Assembly (NCBI GenBank): GCA_026391835.1
Contig: JAPLDF010000037.1
Location: 1 to 43,872 of the forward strand
Length of the DNA stretch: 43,872 nt
DNA from: Bacteroidota bacterium
Lineage (GTDB): Bacteria > Bacteroidota > Bacteroidia > Bacteroidales > FEN-979
Direction: 5' to 3'
Below the pieces are notes generated by a model. It had not been told where the DNA came from. It made no database searches and worked only from the letters and a program-made list of their open reading frames with translations. A program made the translations under genes and the position numbers. This document shows positions 25,989 through 34,031 of this stretch, in pieces. Each line of letters opens with the position of its first letter. The stretch's first letter is position 1.

Positions 25989-26615
25989 ATGGAAAATTCT
26001 GTAACCCCTGCCGAAGAACGCATCCTTGAAGCTGCCAAGAAGGTGTTTCACTGCAAAGGATATGACGGCGCACGCATGCAGGAGATTGCAGATGAGGCGG
26101 GCGTGAACAAGTCGCTGGTGCACTATTACTACAGGAGCAAGGACAACCTTTTTGAAGCTGTTTTTGAAGCCGCCTTTTCCAAAATCATGGGCAGGCTCAA
26201 TGAGATCTTCTTTTCTGAGCTTGACATCACCACTAAAATTGAAACCTTTGTCGGGTATTATGTCACGTTCCTGTCACAAAACTCCTACCTGCCCCTGTTT
26301 ATCCTGAACGGATTGTATGAAAAGCCCGGGCAGATCAAAAAGATGATGGAGAAAAACCACCTTTCACCCGACCGCCTGATGGAACAGATCCGCGTCCAGG
26401 TGAAGAATGAGCTGAACCTGGACATCGATCCGATGCACATTTATATCAACATCCTGTCGCTCAGTGTCTTTCCGGTAATTGCCAAACCCCTTATCCAGGT
26501 CATCTTCGGTTTGTCGAACGACCGTCTCGAAAAATTTTATGAAGAGCGGAAAACAGAGGTGCCTGAGTTCATTCTAAAAGCGTTGAAAGGTTATGAAGAT
26601 AATCAAAACAGGTAA
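25989..26615 (+). CDS. TetR/AcrR-family transcriptional regulator
   Basis: A 208-aa DNA-binding repressor. The N-terminal HTH is clear (ILEAAKKVFHCKGYDGARMQEIADEAGVNKSLVHYYYRSKDNLFEAV); the helical C-terminal ligand domain is unassigned. It is the first gene of the efflux operon and overlaps the TolC gene by 23 bp, so it most likely represses its own operon through the palindrome at 25951-25963 and is released by a substrate of the pump. Confidence 0.94.
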   Translation: MENSVTPAEERILEAAKKVFHCKGYDGARMQEIADEAGVNKSLVHYYYRSKDNLFEAVFEAAFSKIMGRLNEIFFSELDITTKIETFVGYYVTFLSQNSYLPLFILNGLYEKPGQIKKMMEKNHLSPDRLMEQIRVQVKNELNLDIDPMHIYINILSLSVFPVIAKPLIQVIFGLSNDRLEKFYEERKTEVPEFILKALKGYEDNQNR

Positions 26616-27900
26616 CATCACGAATCTCCGGTTTGCGGCCGCCGTGCTATCACTGCTGTTGCCGTTCACTGTGCAGGCCCAGGACTCCATCACCCTGGAT
26701 TATTGTTATAAACAGGCTGAATTGTATTACCCGTTGCGTCAGCAACTTGACATGCTTGGCAATTCCAACACGCTGAAAGTTAAAAACCTGAACAAAAACT
26801 ATCTTCCCCAGGTCAATGTCAACGGCAGTGCCTCCCTGCAATCGGATGTGACCACGGTTTCCATTGACTTTCCCAAGGGGCTGTCGGTGCCGATCATGCC
26901 CGCCCTCAGCAAAGACTGGTATAAGTTGACCCTCGATGTCAACCAGGTGATTTATGACGGTCAGGTTACACGTTACCAGAAGCAGGTAGAGACATTCAAC
27001 CTGCAGGCGGACCAGAAAGGGGTGGAGATTGAATTGTACAAACTCAAAGACAGGATCAACCAGATTTTCTTCAGCATCATCCTGCTGAAGGAAAATGAGT
27101 CCCTGCTGATCAGCAACAAGGAGCGTATCGAAGCAAAGTTAACCGAGGTGCGGTCGGGGATCAGGAACGGGGCTGCCCTTGAAATGAATGCAGATCTCCT
27201 GAACGCTGAAATGGTGCGGCTTGACCAGCAGCTGACCGAAACGAGGATGGACCGGAGTGCCTCCTATAAAATGCTGTCGGAACTGATCTCCACGCCTGTT
27301 CCTGAAACAACACCCGTCGTCGTCCCCCGGGTGACACTCCCGGGTACCATCTTCGAAGATAAACGGCTGGAAAACGAACTGTTCACCATCCAGCGCTCAA
27401 AAGTCGACCTCATGCGGAGCATGGTCACCACGAAGTGGAACCCTAAAATTTATGCATACGGGCAGGCGGGATACGGAAGGCCAAACCTGAACATGCTCGA
27501 CGACAATTTCAAGCCCTGGTGGCTTTTCGGGGCAAAACTGACCTGGGCACCATGGAACTGGAACCAGAACAAGAATGACAAACAGGTTCTTGCCATCCAG
27601 AATGACATGCTGCGAAGCCAGCAGGAAACATTTAACAAAAACCTGAAAATAAGTTCACAAAAAGATCTCAGCGAGGTGATGAAATTAACAGAGCTGCTCC
27701 TCCAGGATGAACAGATCATTGTCCTGCGTAAAAAAATCACCCGTACGGCCTCTTCACAAATGGACAACGGGGTGATCTCCCCGAGTGATTACATTGCGCG
27801 GCTGAATGAGGAGACACTTTCGGAACTCAACCTGGAAATACATAAAATTCAATTAATTAAAGCTAAACTATCATATTTATATACGCTTGGGAAACTTTAA
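26593..27900 (+). CDS. TolC-family outer membrane efflux protein
   Basis: A 435-aa outer-membrane channel protein with a signal peptide (ends near TVQAQ) and the two long helical repeats of the TolC fold (LYKLKDRINQIFFSIILLKENE... and the matching second half ending at ELNLEIHKIQLIKAKLSYLYTLGKL). It would connect with the HlyD-type lipoprotein to let the ABC pump export across both membranes. The ATG at 26593 lies inside the TetR gene. The gap after it holds an inverted-repeat element. Confidence 0.92.
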   Translation: MKIIKTGNITNLRFAAAVLSLLLPFTVQAQDSITLDYCYKQAELYYPLRQQLDMLGNSNTLKVKNLNKNYLPQVNVNGSASLQSDVTTVSIDFPKGLSVPIMPALSKDWYKLTLDVNQVIYDGQVTRYQKQVETFNLQADQKGVEIELYKLKDRINQIFFSIILLKENESLLISNKERIEAKLTEVRSGIRNGAALEMNADLLNAEMVRLDQQLTETRMDRSASYKMLSELISTPVPETTPVVVPRVTLPGTIFEDKRLENELFTIQRSKVDLMRSMVTTKWNPKIYAYGQAGYGRPNLNMLDDNFKPWWLFGAKLTWAPWNWNQNKNDKQVLAIQNDMLRSQQETFNKNLKISSQKDLSEVMKLTELLLQDEQIIVLRKKITRTASSQMDNGVISPSDYIARLNEETLSELNLEIHKIQLIKAKLSYLYTLGKL

Positions 27901-27909
27901 TTTCAGTTA

Positions 27910-27998
27910 CACGAAGGTCCACGAAGATTTCACGGAGGGCCACGAAGCAATACCTCTTCTCTTCGTGTTTCTTCGTGAAACCTTCGCGTAGCTTCGTG
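27910..27998. repeat. Long hairpin made of CACGAAG units (4 left, 4 inverted right)
   Basis: CACGAAG-type heptamers start at 27910, 27920, 27931 (CACGGAG) and 27941, and their complements CTTCGTG at 27961, 27971, 27982 (CTTCGCG) and 27992. The spacing is 10-11 nt and the loop about 13 nt. It fills most of the gap between the TolC and HlyD genes. It resembles the element at 30347-30460. Confidence 0.85.
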
Positions 27999-28018
27999 AA
28001 ATAAAAAAACCATTGAAA

Positions 28019-28912
28019 ATGGAAAAACATGTCATCGCAGTACTGACCTCACTTGCCTTCCTGGGTGCATCCTGCACCAGCAACAAGGACAACCCCGACG
28101 CATACGGCTCCTTTGAGGCCACGGAGGTCACGGTTTCTTCCCTGGCCAACGGGAGGATCATGATGTTCAACCTCGAGGAAGGAGCGCTGCTCGATTCGAA
28201 CCAGTTCGTCGGCTATGTGGACACCACCGACCTGCATCTGAAAAAACTGCAGATCATGGAACTAAAAAATGCAACAGCATCACGGCGCGACGATCTCTCA
28301 TCCCAGGTCGCCGTACAGGAACAGAACCGTGAAAACATCATGATTGAAAAAAAACGGGTGCTTAAGCTCCTCGCCGATGGTGCCGCAACGCAGAAGCAGC
28401 TCGACGACATCAACTCCAGCCTCAGCATGATCGACAAGCAGATCGCCTCGATTAAAACACAGTTCCGGGGAATCGAAGACCAGGTAAGCAGCACCGGGCA
28501 GCAGATCGCCCAGGTAGGTGAATCCATTAAAAACGCCCGTATCGTCAACCCGGTCAAAGGGACCGTTCTGACAAAATTCGCGGAGAACAACGAAGTGACT
28601 ACCTTTGGAAAGCCGCTTTACAAAATTGCCGATTTACGTGAAATGCAACTGCGGGTCTATGTGAGCGGGGCGCAGTTGCCGCACATCAAAACCGGCGACA
28701 AGGTGGAAGTCCGCATCGACAAAGATGAAAAAACAAACACCACGATGGAAGGAATCGTAAGCTGGATATCACAAACGGCTGAATTTACGCCAAAAACCAT
28801 CCAGACAAAAGAGGAACGCGTGAACCTTGTTTACGCCGTAAAGGTGCGGGTGGTGAACAATGGCAGCCTGAAAATCGGCATGCCCGGAGAGATAAAATTG
28901 ATTTCAAATTAA
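28019..28912 (+). CDS. HlyD-family periplasmic adaptor, lipoprotein
   Basis: A 297-aa membrane-fusion protein linking the ABC pump to TolC. It has a signal peptide with lipobox LGASC (Cys near residue 20), a biotinyl-lipoyl-like half (SSLANGRIMMFNLEEGALLDSNQFVGYVD), a helical hairpin with a coiled coil (about 70-170), the second lipoyl half (IVNPVKGTVLTKFAENNEVTTFGKPLYKIAD) and a beta-barrel part. The ATG at 28019 is preferred to the TTG at 28013. DUF2147 follows after 15 bp. Confidence 0.93.
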   Translation: MEKHVIAVLTSLAFLGASCTSNKDNPDAYGSFEATEVTVSSLANGRIMMFNLEEGALLDSNQFVGYVDTTDLHLKKLQIMELKNATASRRDDLSSQVAVQEQNRENIMIEKKRVLKLLADGAATQKQLDDINSSLSMIDKQIASIKTQFRGIEDQVSSTGQQIAQVGESIKNARIVNPVKGTVLTKFAENNEVTTFGKPLYKIADLREMQLRVYVSGAQLPHIKTGDKVEVRIDKDEKTNTTMEGIVSWISQTAEFTPKTIQTKEERVNLVYAVKVRVVNNGSLKIGMPGEIKLISN

Positions 28913-28927
28913 CCAAAAACAAAAACC

Positions 28928-29398
28928 ATGAAAAAAATCACATCAACCTTTTTAGTGCTTCTCGTCATGACCATGTGGGCAGGGATTACTGCTTCGGCTC
29001 AAACCCACAAGGCAGACGACATCCTGGGTACCTGGCTGAACCAGGAAGCAACAGGTAAAATCACCCTGTACAAAGAGAATGGCAAATATTTCGGAAAACT
29101 TGTCTGGCTCAGGGAGCCCAATGACAAGGTTACGGGACAGCCCCGCACCGACAAGGAAAATCCTGATGCAATCCTGAAATCAAAACCGCTGATCGGCATG
29201 GTCAACATGAAGAACTTTTCATTTGACGGAAAAGATGAATGGGCAGGCGGTACCATCTATGATCCGAAAAACGGGAAGACTTACAAATGCTACATTCAAT
29301 TTGACGGTCCCGGCAAGCTGAAAGTACGCGGTTATATAGGCGTTTCGTTGTTAGGAAGAAACACATACTGGACCAAAACCACGCCTCCACAAAATTAA
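28928..29398 (+). CDS. DUF2147 domain protein, secreted
   Basis: A 156-aa exported protein (signal peptide ending near ASAQ) with the DUF2147 pattern: ILGTWLNQEATGKITLYKENGKYFGKLVWL, then LIGMVNMKNFSFDGKDEWAGGTIYDPKNGKTYKCYIQF and RGYIGVSLLGRNTYWTK. The family is a small lipocalin-like beta barrel of unknown function. It sits between the adaptor and the first ATPase (2-bp gap), so it is co-expressed with the pump and may bind a substrate or envelope ligand; this is inference. Confidence 0.9.
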   Translation: MKKITSTFLVLLVMTMWAGITASAQTHKADDILGTWLNQEATGKITLYKENGKYFGKLVWLREPNDKVTGQPRTDKENPDAILKSKPLIGMVNMKNFSFDGKDEWAGGTIYDPKNGKTYKCYIQFDGPGKLKVRGYIGVSLLGRNTYWTKTTPPQN

Positions 29399-29400
29399 CC

Positions 29401-30324
29401 ATGCCGGGTACTTCCGTCCACGTTCAACAGCTTACCAAACGGTTTGGCGCAACCACTGCCCTTGAGGATATTACTTTTGATGTGGGCAAGGGCGAGCTGT
29501 TTGGGTTCATCGGTCCCGACGGGGCCGGTAAAACCACGCTGTTGCGCATCCTCACCACGCTGCTCCTGGCCGATACCGGTAGGTGTACCGTCGAGGGCTT
29601 TGACGTGGTGAAGGATTACAGGAGGATCAGGAGCATCAGCGGATACATGCCGGGTAAATTTTCCCTTTACCAGGACCTGACAGTTGAGGAAAACCTGAAG
29701 TTCTTTGCCACTATTTTCGGCACCACCATCAGCGAAAACTATCACCTGGTGAGGGAGATCTACCAGCAGATCGAGCCTTTTAAGAACAGAAAAGCAGGGA
29801 AATTATCAGGCGGGATGAAACAGAAACTTGCCTTGTCCTGCGCCATGATCCATAAGCCGGATGTGCTGTTCCTGGATGAACCTACCACCGGCGTGGACGC
29901 TGTTTCACGGCTTGAGTTCTGGGAGATGCTGCAACGGCTGAAGGCTGCCGGCATCACCATCCTGGTGTCGACGCCATACATGGATGAAGCAAGCCAGTGC
30001 GACCGTGTAGCCCTGATGCAGAATGGCAGGATCATGACCATCAGCACCCCGCGGGAGGTCATCCGAAACTACCCGCTGTCGCTGCTTTCGGTGAAGGCGG
30101 GCGACATCTACCAGCTGCTTGGCGAACTCAGGAAATATCCCGGCGTGCACAGCGTATATGCATTCGGACAATCTGCCCACGTTGCCTTTCAAAAAACAAA
30201 GCTGGATAAGGATACCCTGTCGGGGTTTTTGAAAAAAAACAACCATGCGGTGGTGGAAATCGAGCCGATTGAGGCCACCATCGAAGATTGTTTTATGGAA
30301 CTGATGAATACGCCACGCGAATGA
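29401..30324 (+). CDS. ABC transporter ATPase 1 (canonical signature, H-loop lacks His)
   Basis: A 307-aa cytosolic ATPase of the ABC-2/YbhF group. Walker A is GPDGAGKTT, signature LSGGMKQKLAL, Walker B VLFLDEPTTGVD. The switch position reads STPYMDEA, with Pro where the catalytic histidine normally is (compare TTHYMDEA in ATPase 2). A C-terminal extension of about 80 residues follows the nucleotide-binding domain. It pairs logically with the second ATPase, whose signature is degenerate. A 156-bp gap with an inverted-repeat element separates the two. Confidence 0.94.
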   Translation: MPGTSVHVQQLTKRFGATTALEDITFDVGKGELFGFIGPDGAGKTTLLRILTTLLLADTGRCTVEGFDVVKDYRRIRSISGYMPGKFSLYQDLTVEENLKFFATIFGTTISENYHLVREIYQQIEPFKNRKAGKLSGGMKQKLALSCAMIHKPDVLFLDEPTTGVDAVSRLEFWEMLQRLKAAGITILVSTPYMDEASQCDRVALMQNGRIMTISTPREVIRNYPLSLLSVKAGDIYQLLGELRKYPGVHSVYAFGQSAHVAFQKTKLDKDTLSGFLKKNNHAVVEIEPIEATIEDCFMELMNTPRE

Positions 30325-30346
30325 CCAGGCATATTATGACATTTAA

Positions 30347-30460
30347 TACCACTAAGGCACTAAGGACACAAAGGTACACTAAGGGAGATATGGCAGTAGT
30401 GCATTTATATAAAAACCAACAGAATATCAACACCTTAGTGCCCTTAGTGCCTTAGTGGTA
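30347..30460. repeat. Long hairpin made of CACTAAGG units
   Basis: A perfect 19-bp inverted repeat joins 30347-30365 and 30442-30460. Units CACTAAGG start at 30350, 30358, 30367 (CACAAAGG) and 30377, and complements CCTTAGTG at 30433, 30442 and 30450. The 48-nt middle is AT-rich. It fills the gap between the two ATPase genes, ending 20 bp before the GTG start, and is followed by a T run, so it could also attenuate transcription. Confidence 0.9.
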
Positions 30461-30480
30461 ATTTTTTAAACCCAACCCAA

Positions 30481-31215
30481 GTGTCTGCAACAATCCCAAA
30501 TATCATCACCGTAAAAAACCTTGTCAAGAAATTTGGCTCGTTCGTGGCCAATGATCACCTGACATTCGAGGTAAAAAAGGGTGAGATCTTCGGATTCCTG
30601 GGAGCCAACGGCGCAGGGAAAACCACCGCCATCAAAATTCTCTGCGGGTTATCCTATCCGACTTCGGGGGAGCTGTCTGTTGCCGGTTTTGACATCTATA
30701 CCCAGCGTGAAAAAGTGAAGCGGAACATCGGGTACATGAGCCAGCGGTTTTCACTGTACGATGACCTTACCGTATTCGAAAACATCAGGTTTTACGGGGG
30801 TATTTACGGATTGAGGAAAAAGGAGATCAACGCCCGCTCACACCTTTTGATGGAACGTCTCGGGTTTGAAGCGGCGCGGGATAAGCTGATCAGGGATATC
30901 CCCCTGGGGTGGAAACAAAAACTTGCCTTTTCGGTTGCCATCCTGCATAATCCAAAGATCGTTTTCCTGGATGAGCCCACAGGGGGGGTCGATCCGATTA
31001 CCCGCAGGCAGTTCTGGGACATGATCTATGAAGCAGCGCACGACGGCATTACCGTATTTGTAACAACCCATTACATGGATGAGGCAGAATACTGCGACCG
31101 CGTTTCGATCATGGTTGACGGAAAAATTGCAGCACTCGACACGCCCGATAACCTGAAGAGGGAATTTGACGCGCCATCAATGAACGATGTTTTCATTAAA
31201 CTTGCAAGAGCTTGA
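30481..31215 (+). CDS. ABC transporter ATPase 2 (degenerate signature)
   Basis: A 244-aa ATPase starting at a GTG. Walker A GANGAGKTT, Walker B IVFLDEPTGGVD and H-loop TTHYMDEA are intact, but the signature reads IPLGWKQKLAFS instead of LSGGQ. With ATPase 1 it would form a heterodimer with one complete site (its own Walker motifs plus LSGG of ATPase 1) and one degenerate site. The fused protein YbhF of E. coli has, as I recall, the same division. Confidence 0.94.
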   Translation: MSATIPNIITVKNLVKKFGSFVANDHLTFEVKKGEIFGFLGANGAGKTTAIKILCGLSYPTSGELSVAGFDIYTQREKVKRNIGYMSQRFSLYDDLTVFENIRFYGGIYGLRKKEINARSHLLMERLGFEAARDKLIRDIPLGWKQKLAFSVAILHNPKIVFLDEPTGGVDPITRRQFWDMIYEAAHDGITVFVTTHYMDEAEYCDRVSIMVDGKIAALDTPDNLKREFDAPSMNDVFIKLARA

Positions 31216-31238
31216 CTTTTAAACGCCTAAGAAAAGTG

Positions 31239-31321
31239 TTGTCGGGGCGGGTTCGGAACCCGCCCCGACATCCTTGACATCCCCGACAAAGCGGGGGCGG
31301 GTTCCGAACCCGCCCCGACAA
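31239..31321. repeat. Nested GC-rich palindromes (28-nt inverted repeat of two palindromes)
   Basis: The first palindrome has 13-bp arms (31241-31253 and 31257-31269), the second 10-bp arms (31294-31303 and 31307-31316), core GGGGCGGGTT. In addition the 28 nt at 31239-31266 are the exact reverse complement of 31294-31321. It lies in the 142-bp gap before the small membrane protein. No T run follows, so it is not a standard terminator. Confidence 0.9.
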
Positions 31322-31357
31322 CAAAAACAACAACAGATATAATAAATGATAATCTGA

Positions 31358-31804
31358 ATGAACTTTTTTGATAAATATAAACCTTCTGTCAGCAAGCACA
31401 ACCTGCTGTTCATCGCCGGCATGGCATGGACGACCGCAGGCGGGATTCTTGCCGGGAGGGGTATGAATTACCTGGTTCAAAACGGGCACTACGTGGGATG
31501 GAGACTGGCAGGCGGCCTGGTATTCGGCATGATCTTTTACGTCCTGCTTTTCGCAAAAATTTCACGCAAGCACATCAAACGGATCCACGGGCTCAACATC
31601 CCCTACCCCTGCGCCTTTTCATTTTTCAACCTCCGGGGCTATATCATGATGGCAGTCATGATCAGCGGGGGGATCATGCTGCGCAATTTTAATGTAATCA
31701 ACAAAGAGTGGCTCTATAATTTTTATGTAACCATGGGAGTGCCCCTGCTGGTGTCGGCATCCCGGTTTTTCTATTACTGGGCAACCAACAAGGAGATTTT
31801 ATGA
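31358..31804 (+). CDS. Small integral membrane protein of the efflux operon
   Basis: A 148-aa protein I cannot assign to a named family. It has about four hydrophobic segments (near 19-37, 49-67, 90-108, 120-140), a basic loop KISRKHIKRIHG and no signal peptide. Its stop overlaps the next permease start (ATGA), so it is translated with the transporter and may be an accessory membrane subunit. Confidence 0.8.
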   Translation: MNFFDKYKPSVSKHNLLFIAGMAWTTAGGILAGRGMNYLVQNGHYVGWRLAGGLVFGMIFYVLLFAKISRKHIKRIHGLNIPYPCAFSFFNLRGYIMMAVMISGGIMLRNFNVINKEWLYNFYVTMGVPLLVSASRFFYYWATNKEIL

Positions 31805-32904
31805 AACGGTTCCGCGGTTTTGTCATCAAGGAGTTTTACCACATCTTCAGGGATTACCGGACCCTGCTGATCCTCTTTGGCATGCCGGCGGTTCAGCTGA
31901 TGCTGTTCGGCTATGTGCTCACCAATGAGATCAAGGATGCAAAGATCGCCATATACGACCCGTCGGGGGATGTGGTGACCCGTAAAATAAGCGACAAAAT
32001 CCTCTCGTCGGGTTACTTTATCCTGGAACGCAACCTCAATACGGTGGCGGAAATTGATCCTGTGTTCAGGCAGGGGAATGTGAAGCTGGCACTCATTTAC
32101 GAACCCGGGTTTGCAGGCAAACTGGAGAAAACCGGCAAGGCACGCATCCAGATCATTGCCGACGCCTCCGACCCCAATACGGCCAACATGCTGGTGAATT
32201 ATGCCAGCGGGATCATCAGCAACTACCTCGTTTCCATGAATTCCGAAAAAGTCCCCCTGCAGATCGTCCCCGAAGTCCGCATGATGTACAACGGGGAGCT
32301 GAAAGGTGTTTACATGTTTGTTCCCGGGCTGATGGCCATGCTGCTGATGCTGATCTCCGCCCTGATGACCTCGCTTTCCATCACCAGGGAAAAGGAGCTG
32401 GGCACCATGGAACTGCTGCTTGTTTCGCCGATGAGGCCGTCGCAGATCATCGTGGGGAAGGTGTTTCCTTACGTTTTCCTGGCTTTCATCGATGCCTGCA
32501 TCATCCTTGTCCTGGGCAATCTCATCTTCGGCATGCCGATCGCAGGCAGTGTTTTCCTCCTGCTCGCCGAAAGTTTCCTCTATATCTGCATGGCCCTTTC
32601 GCTCGGCATCCTGATCTCGACCGTCACAAACAGCCAGCAGGTGGCCATGATGATCTCCCTCGTTGTGCTGATGCTTCCGACCATCCTGCTCAGCGGTTTC
32701 ATCTTCCCGGTCGAAAACATGCCCGTGATCATGCAGGTGTTGTGCCATGCGATGCCGCCCAAATATTACATCATCATCATTAAAAGCATCATGCTGCAGG
32801 GAAACGGAATTGCATACGTGTGGCGTGAGACGCTTATCCTGGCAGGGTTTACCGCTTTTTTCCTGGCACTCAGCATTAAAAAATTCAACGTACGGCTATC
32901 CTGA
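31801..32904 (+). CDS. ABC-2 type permease 1
   Basis: A 367-aa inner-membrane subunit of the export pump (YbhS/YbhR type). It has an N-terminal membrane helix (YRTLLILFGMPAVQLMLFGYVL), a large extracytoplasmic domain (about 45-170) and five C-terminal membrane helices with the ITREKELGTMELLLVSPMRPSQIIVGK loop typical of ABC-2 permeases. It overlaps its neighbours by 4 bp upstream and 1 bp downstream, showing coupled translation. Confidence 0.95.
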   Translation: MKRFRGFVIKEFYHIFRDYRTLLILFGMPAVQLMLFGYVLTNEIKDAKIAIYDPSGDVVTRKISDKILSSGYFILERNLNTVAEIDPVFRQGNVKLALIYEPGFAGKLEKTGKARIQIIADASDPNTANMLVNYASGIISNYLVSMNSEKVPLQIVPEVRMMYNGELKGVYMFVPGLMAMLLMLISALMTSLSITREKELGTMELLLVSPMRPSQIIVGKVFPYVFLAFIDACIILVLGNLIFGMPIAGSVFLLLAESFLYICMALSLGILISTVTNSQQVAMMISLVVLMLPTILLSGFIFPVENMPVIMQVLCHAMPPKYYIIIIKSIMLQGNGIAYVWRETLILAGFTAFFLALSIKKFNVRLS

Positions 32905-34022
32905 TGAGAACGATCCTATATATCATCCAGAAAGAGTTCCTGCAGGTCTTCCGCAACAAGTCGATGCTGCCGATCATCTTTTTCGTACCCATTTTCCAGC
33001 TGATCATCCTTGTCAATGCCGCCACCTACGAGATGAAGCATATCCGGGTTTCGGTGGTCGACCTTGATTTGTCGGGCATTTCCCGAAAGCTGGTCAGCAA
33101 ATTCCAGGGATCGCCGTTTTACCGCATCCAGTCCACCTCCTTTTCATACCGGGAGGCAGAAGACCAGATGAAACGGGGCAACATCGACATGATCCTCCAG
33201 GTTCCCGCCGGCTTTGAAAAAAAACTGCTGAAGGAGGGCCACGCAAAAGTCCAGTTCGTGATCAATGCCATCAACGGCCAGAGCGCCGGCCTCATCAACG
33301 CATACTCCACCATGATCCTGCTCGATTATAACCGGGAGATGGTAATGGAGAACACAACCCCGCTGATGATGGCAGGGATCAAAAGCATTCAAACCGACTA
33401 CAGCTACTGGTACAATCCGAAGCTGAACTATAAAACATACATGGTCCCGGGGATCCTGGTACTGCTGGTCACCATCGTCGGGTTGCTGCTTTCGGGAATG
33501 AACATTGTGCGCGAGATGGAGATCGGCACCATCGAACAGATCAACGTAACCCCAATCAACAAGATACAGTTTATCGCCGGGAAGCTCATCCCCTTCTGGA
33601 TCATCGGGTTGTTTGAACTTGCTTTTGGCCTCACGGTCGGGAAGCTGCTTTTCAACATTCCCATGGAGGGAAGCCTTGCATTAATTTTCCTGTCGGCAGC
33701 TGTCTATCTTTTTGTAATTTTGTCGTTTGGCCTGTTGATATCAACTATAACCCATACCCAGCAGCAAGCCATGCTGGTTTCGTTCTTTTTCATGGTGGTG
33801 TTCATCCTGATGAGCGGATTGTTCACTTCCATTGAAAGCATGCCGGTGTGGGCGCAAAACCTTGACAGACTGAATCCGGTGATGTATTTTATCAGGATCA
33901 TGCGGATGGTATTGCTGAAAGGATCCGGTTTTGCAGATATCAGCCGCCACTTCTGGGCATTGGTTATTTATGCCGTTTGCAGCCTGAGCCTGGCCATTTT
34001 GAGATACCGAAAAGTCTCTTAA
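32904..34022 (+). CDS. ABC-2 type permease 2
   Basis: A 372-aa permease with the same plan as its neighbour: N-terminal helix, periplasmic domain, and a five-helix C-terminal core with the loop IVREMEIGTIEQINVTPINKIQFIAGK. Together with permease 1 it should form the heterodimeric membrane channel of the pump. It starts within the previous stop codon (TGATG). The MltF-like gene follows after 9 bp. Confidence 0.95.
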   Translation: MRTILYIIQKEFLQVFRNKSMLPIIFFVPIFQLIILVNAATYEMKHIRVSVVDLDLSGISRKLVSKFQGSPFYRIQSTSFSYREAEDQMKRGNIDMILQVPAGFEKKLLKEGHAKVQFVINAINGQSAGLINAYSTMILLDYNREMVMENTTPLMMAGIKSIQTDYSYWYNPKLNYKTYMVPGILVLLVTIVGLLLSGMNIVREMEIGTIEQINVTPINKIQFIAGKLIPFWIIGLFELAFGLTVGKLLFNIPMEGSLALIFLSAAVYLFVILSFGLLISTITHTQQQAMLVSFFFMVVFILMSGLFTSIESMPVWAQNLDRLNPVMYFIRIMRMVLLKGSGFADISRHFWALVIYAVCSLSLAILRYRKVS

Positions 34023-34031
34023 ACCGATATA

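Noticed and set aside
30347-30460. Terminator ending the first half of the efflux operon
   Set aside because: A T run follows the hairpin, but no promoter is seen before the second ATPase, whose function needs the first; attenuation is possible, full termination unlikely.
31774-32748. 324-codon open frame antisense to permease 1
   Set aside because: Very rich in His, Gln and Asp, typical of an antisense shadow of a GC-rich membrane protein gene; permease 1 has clear family features.
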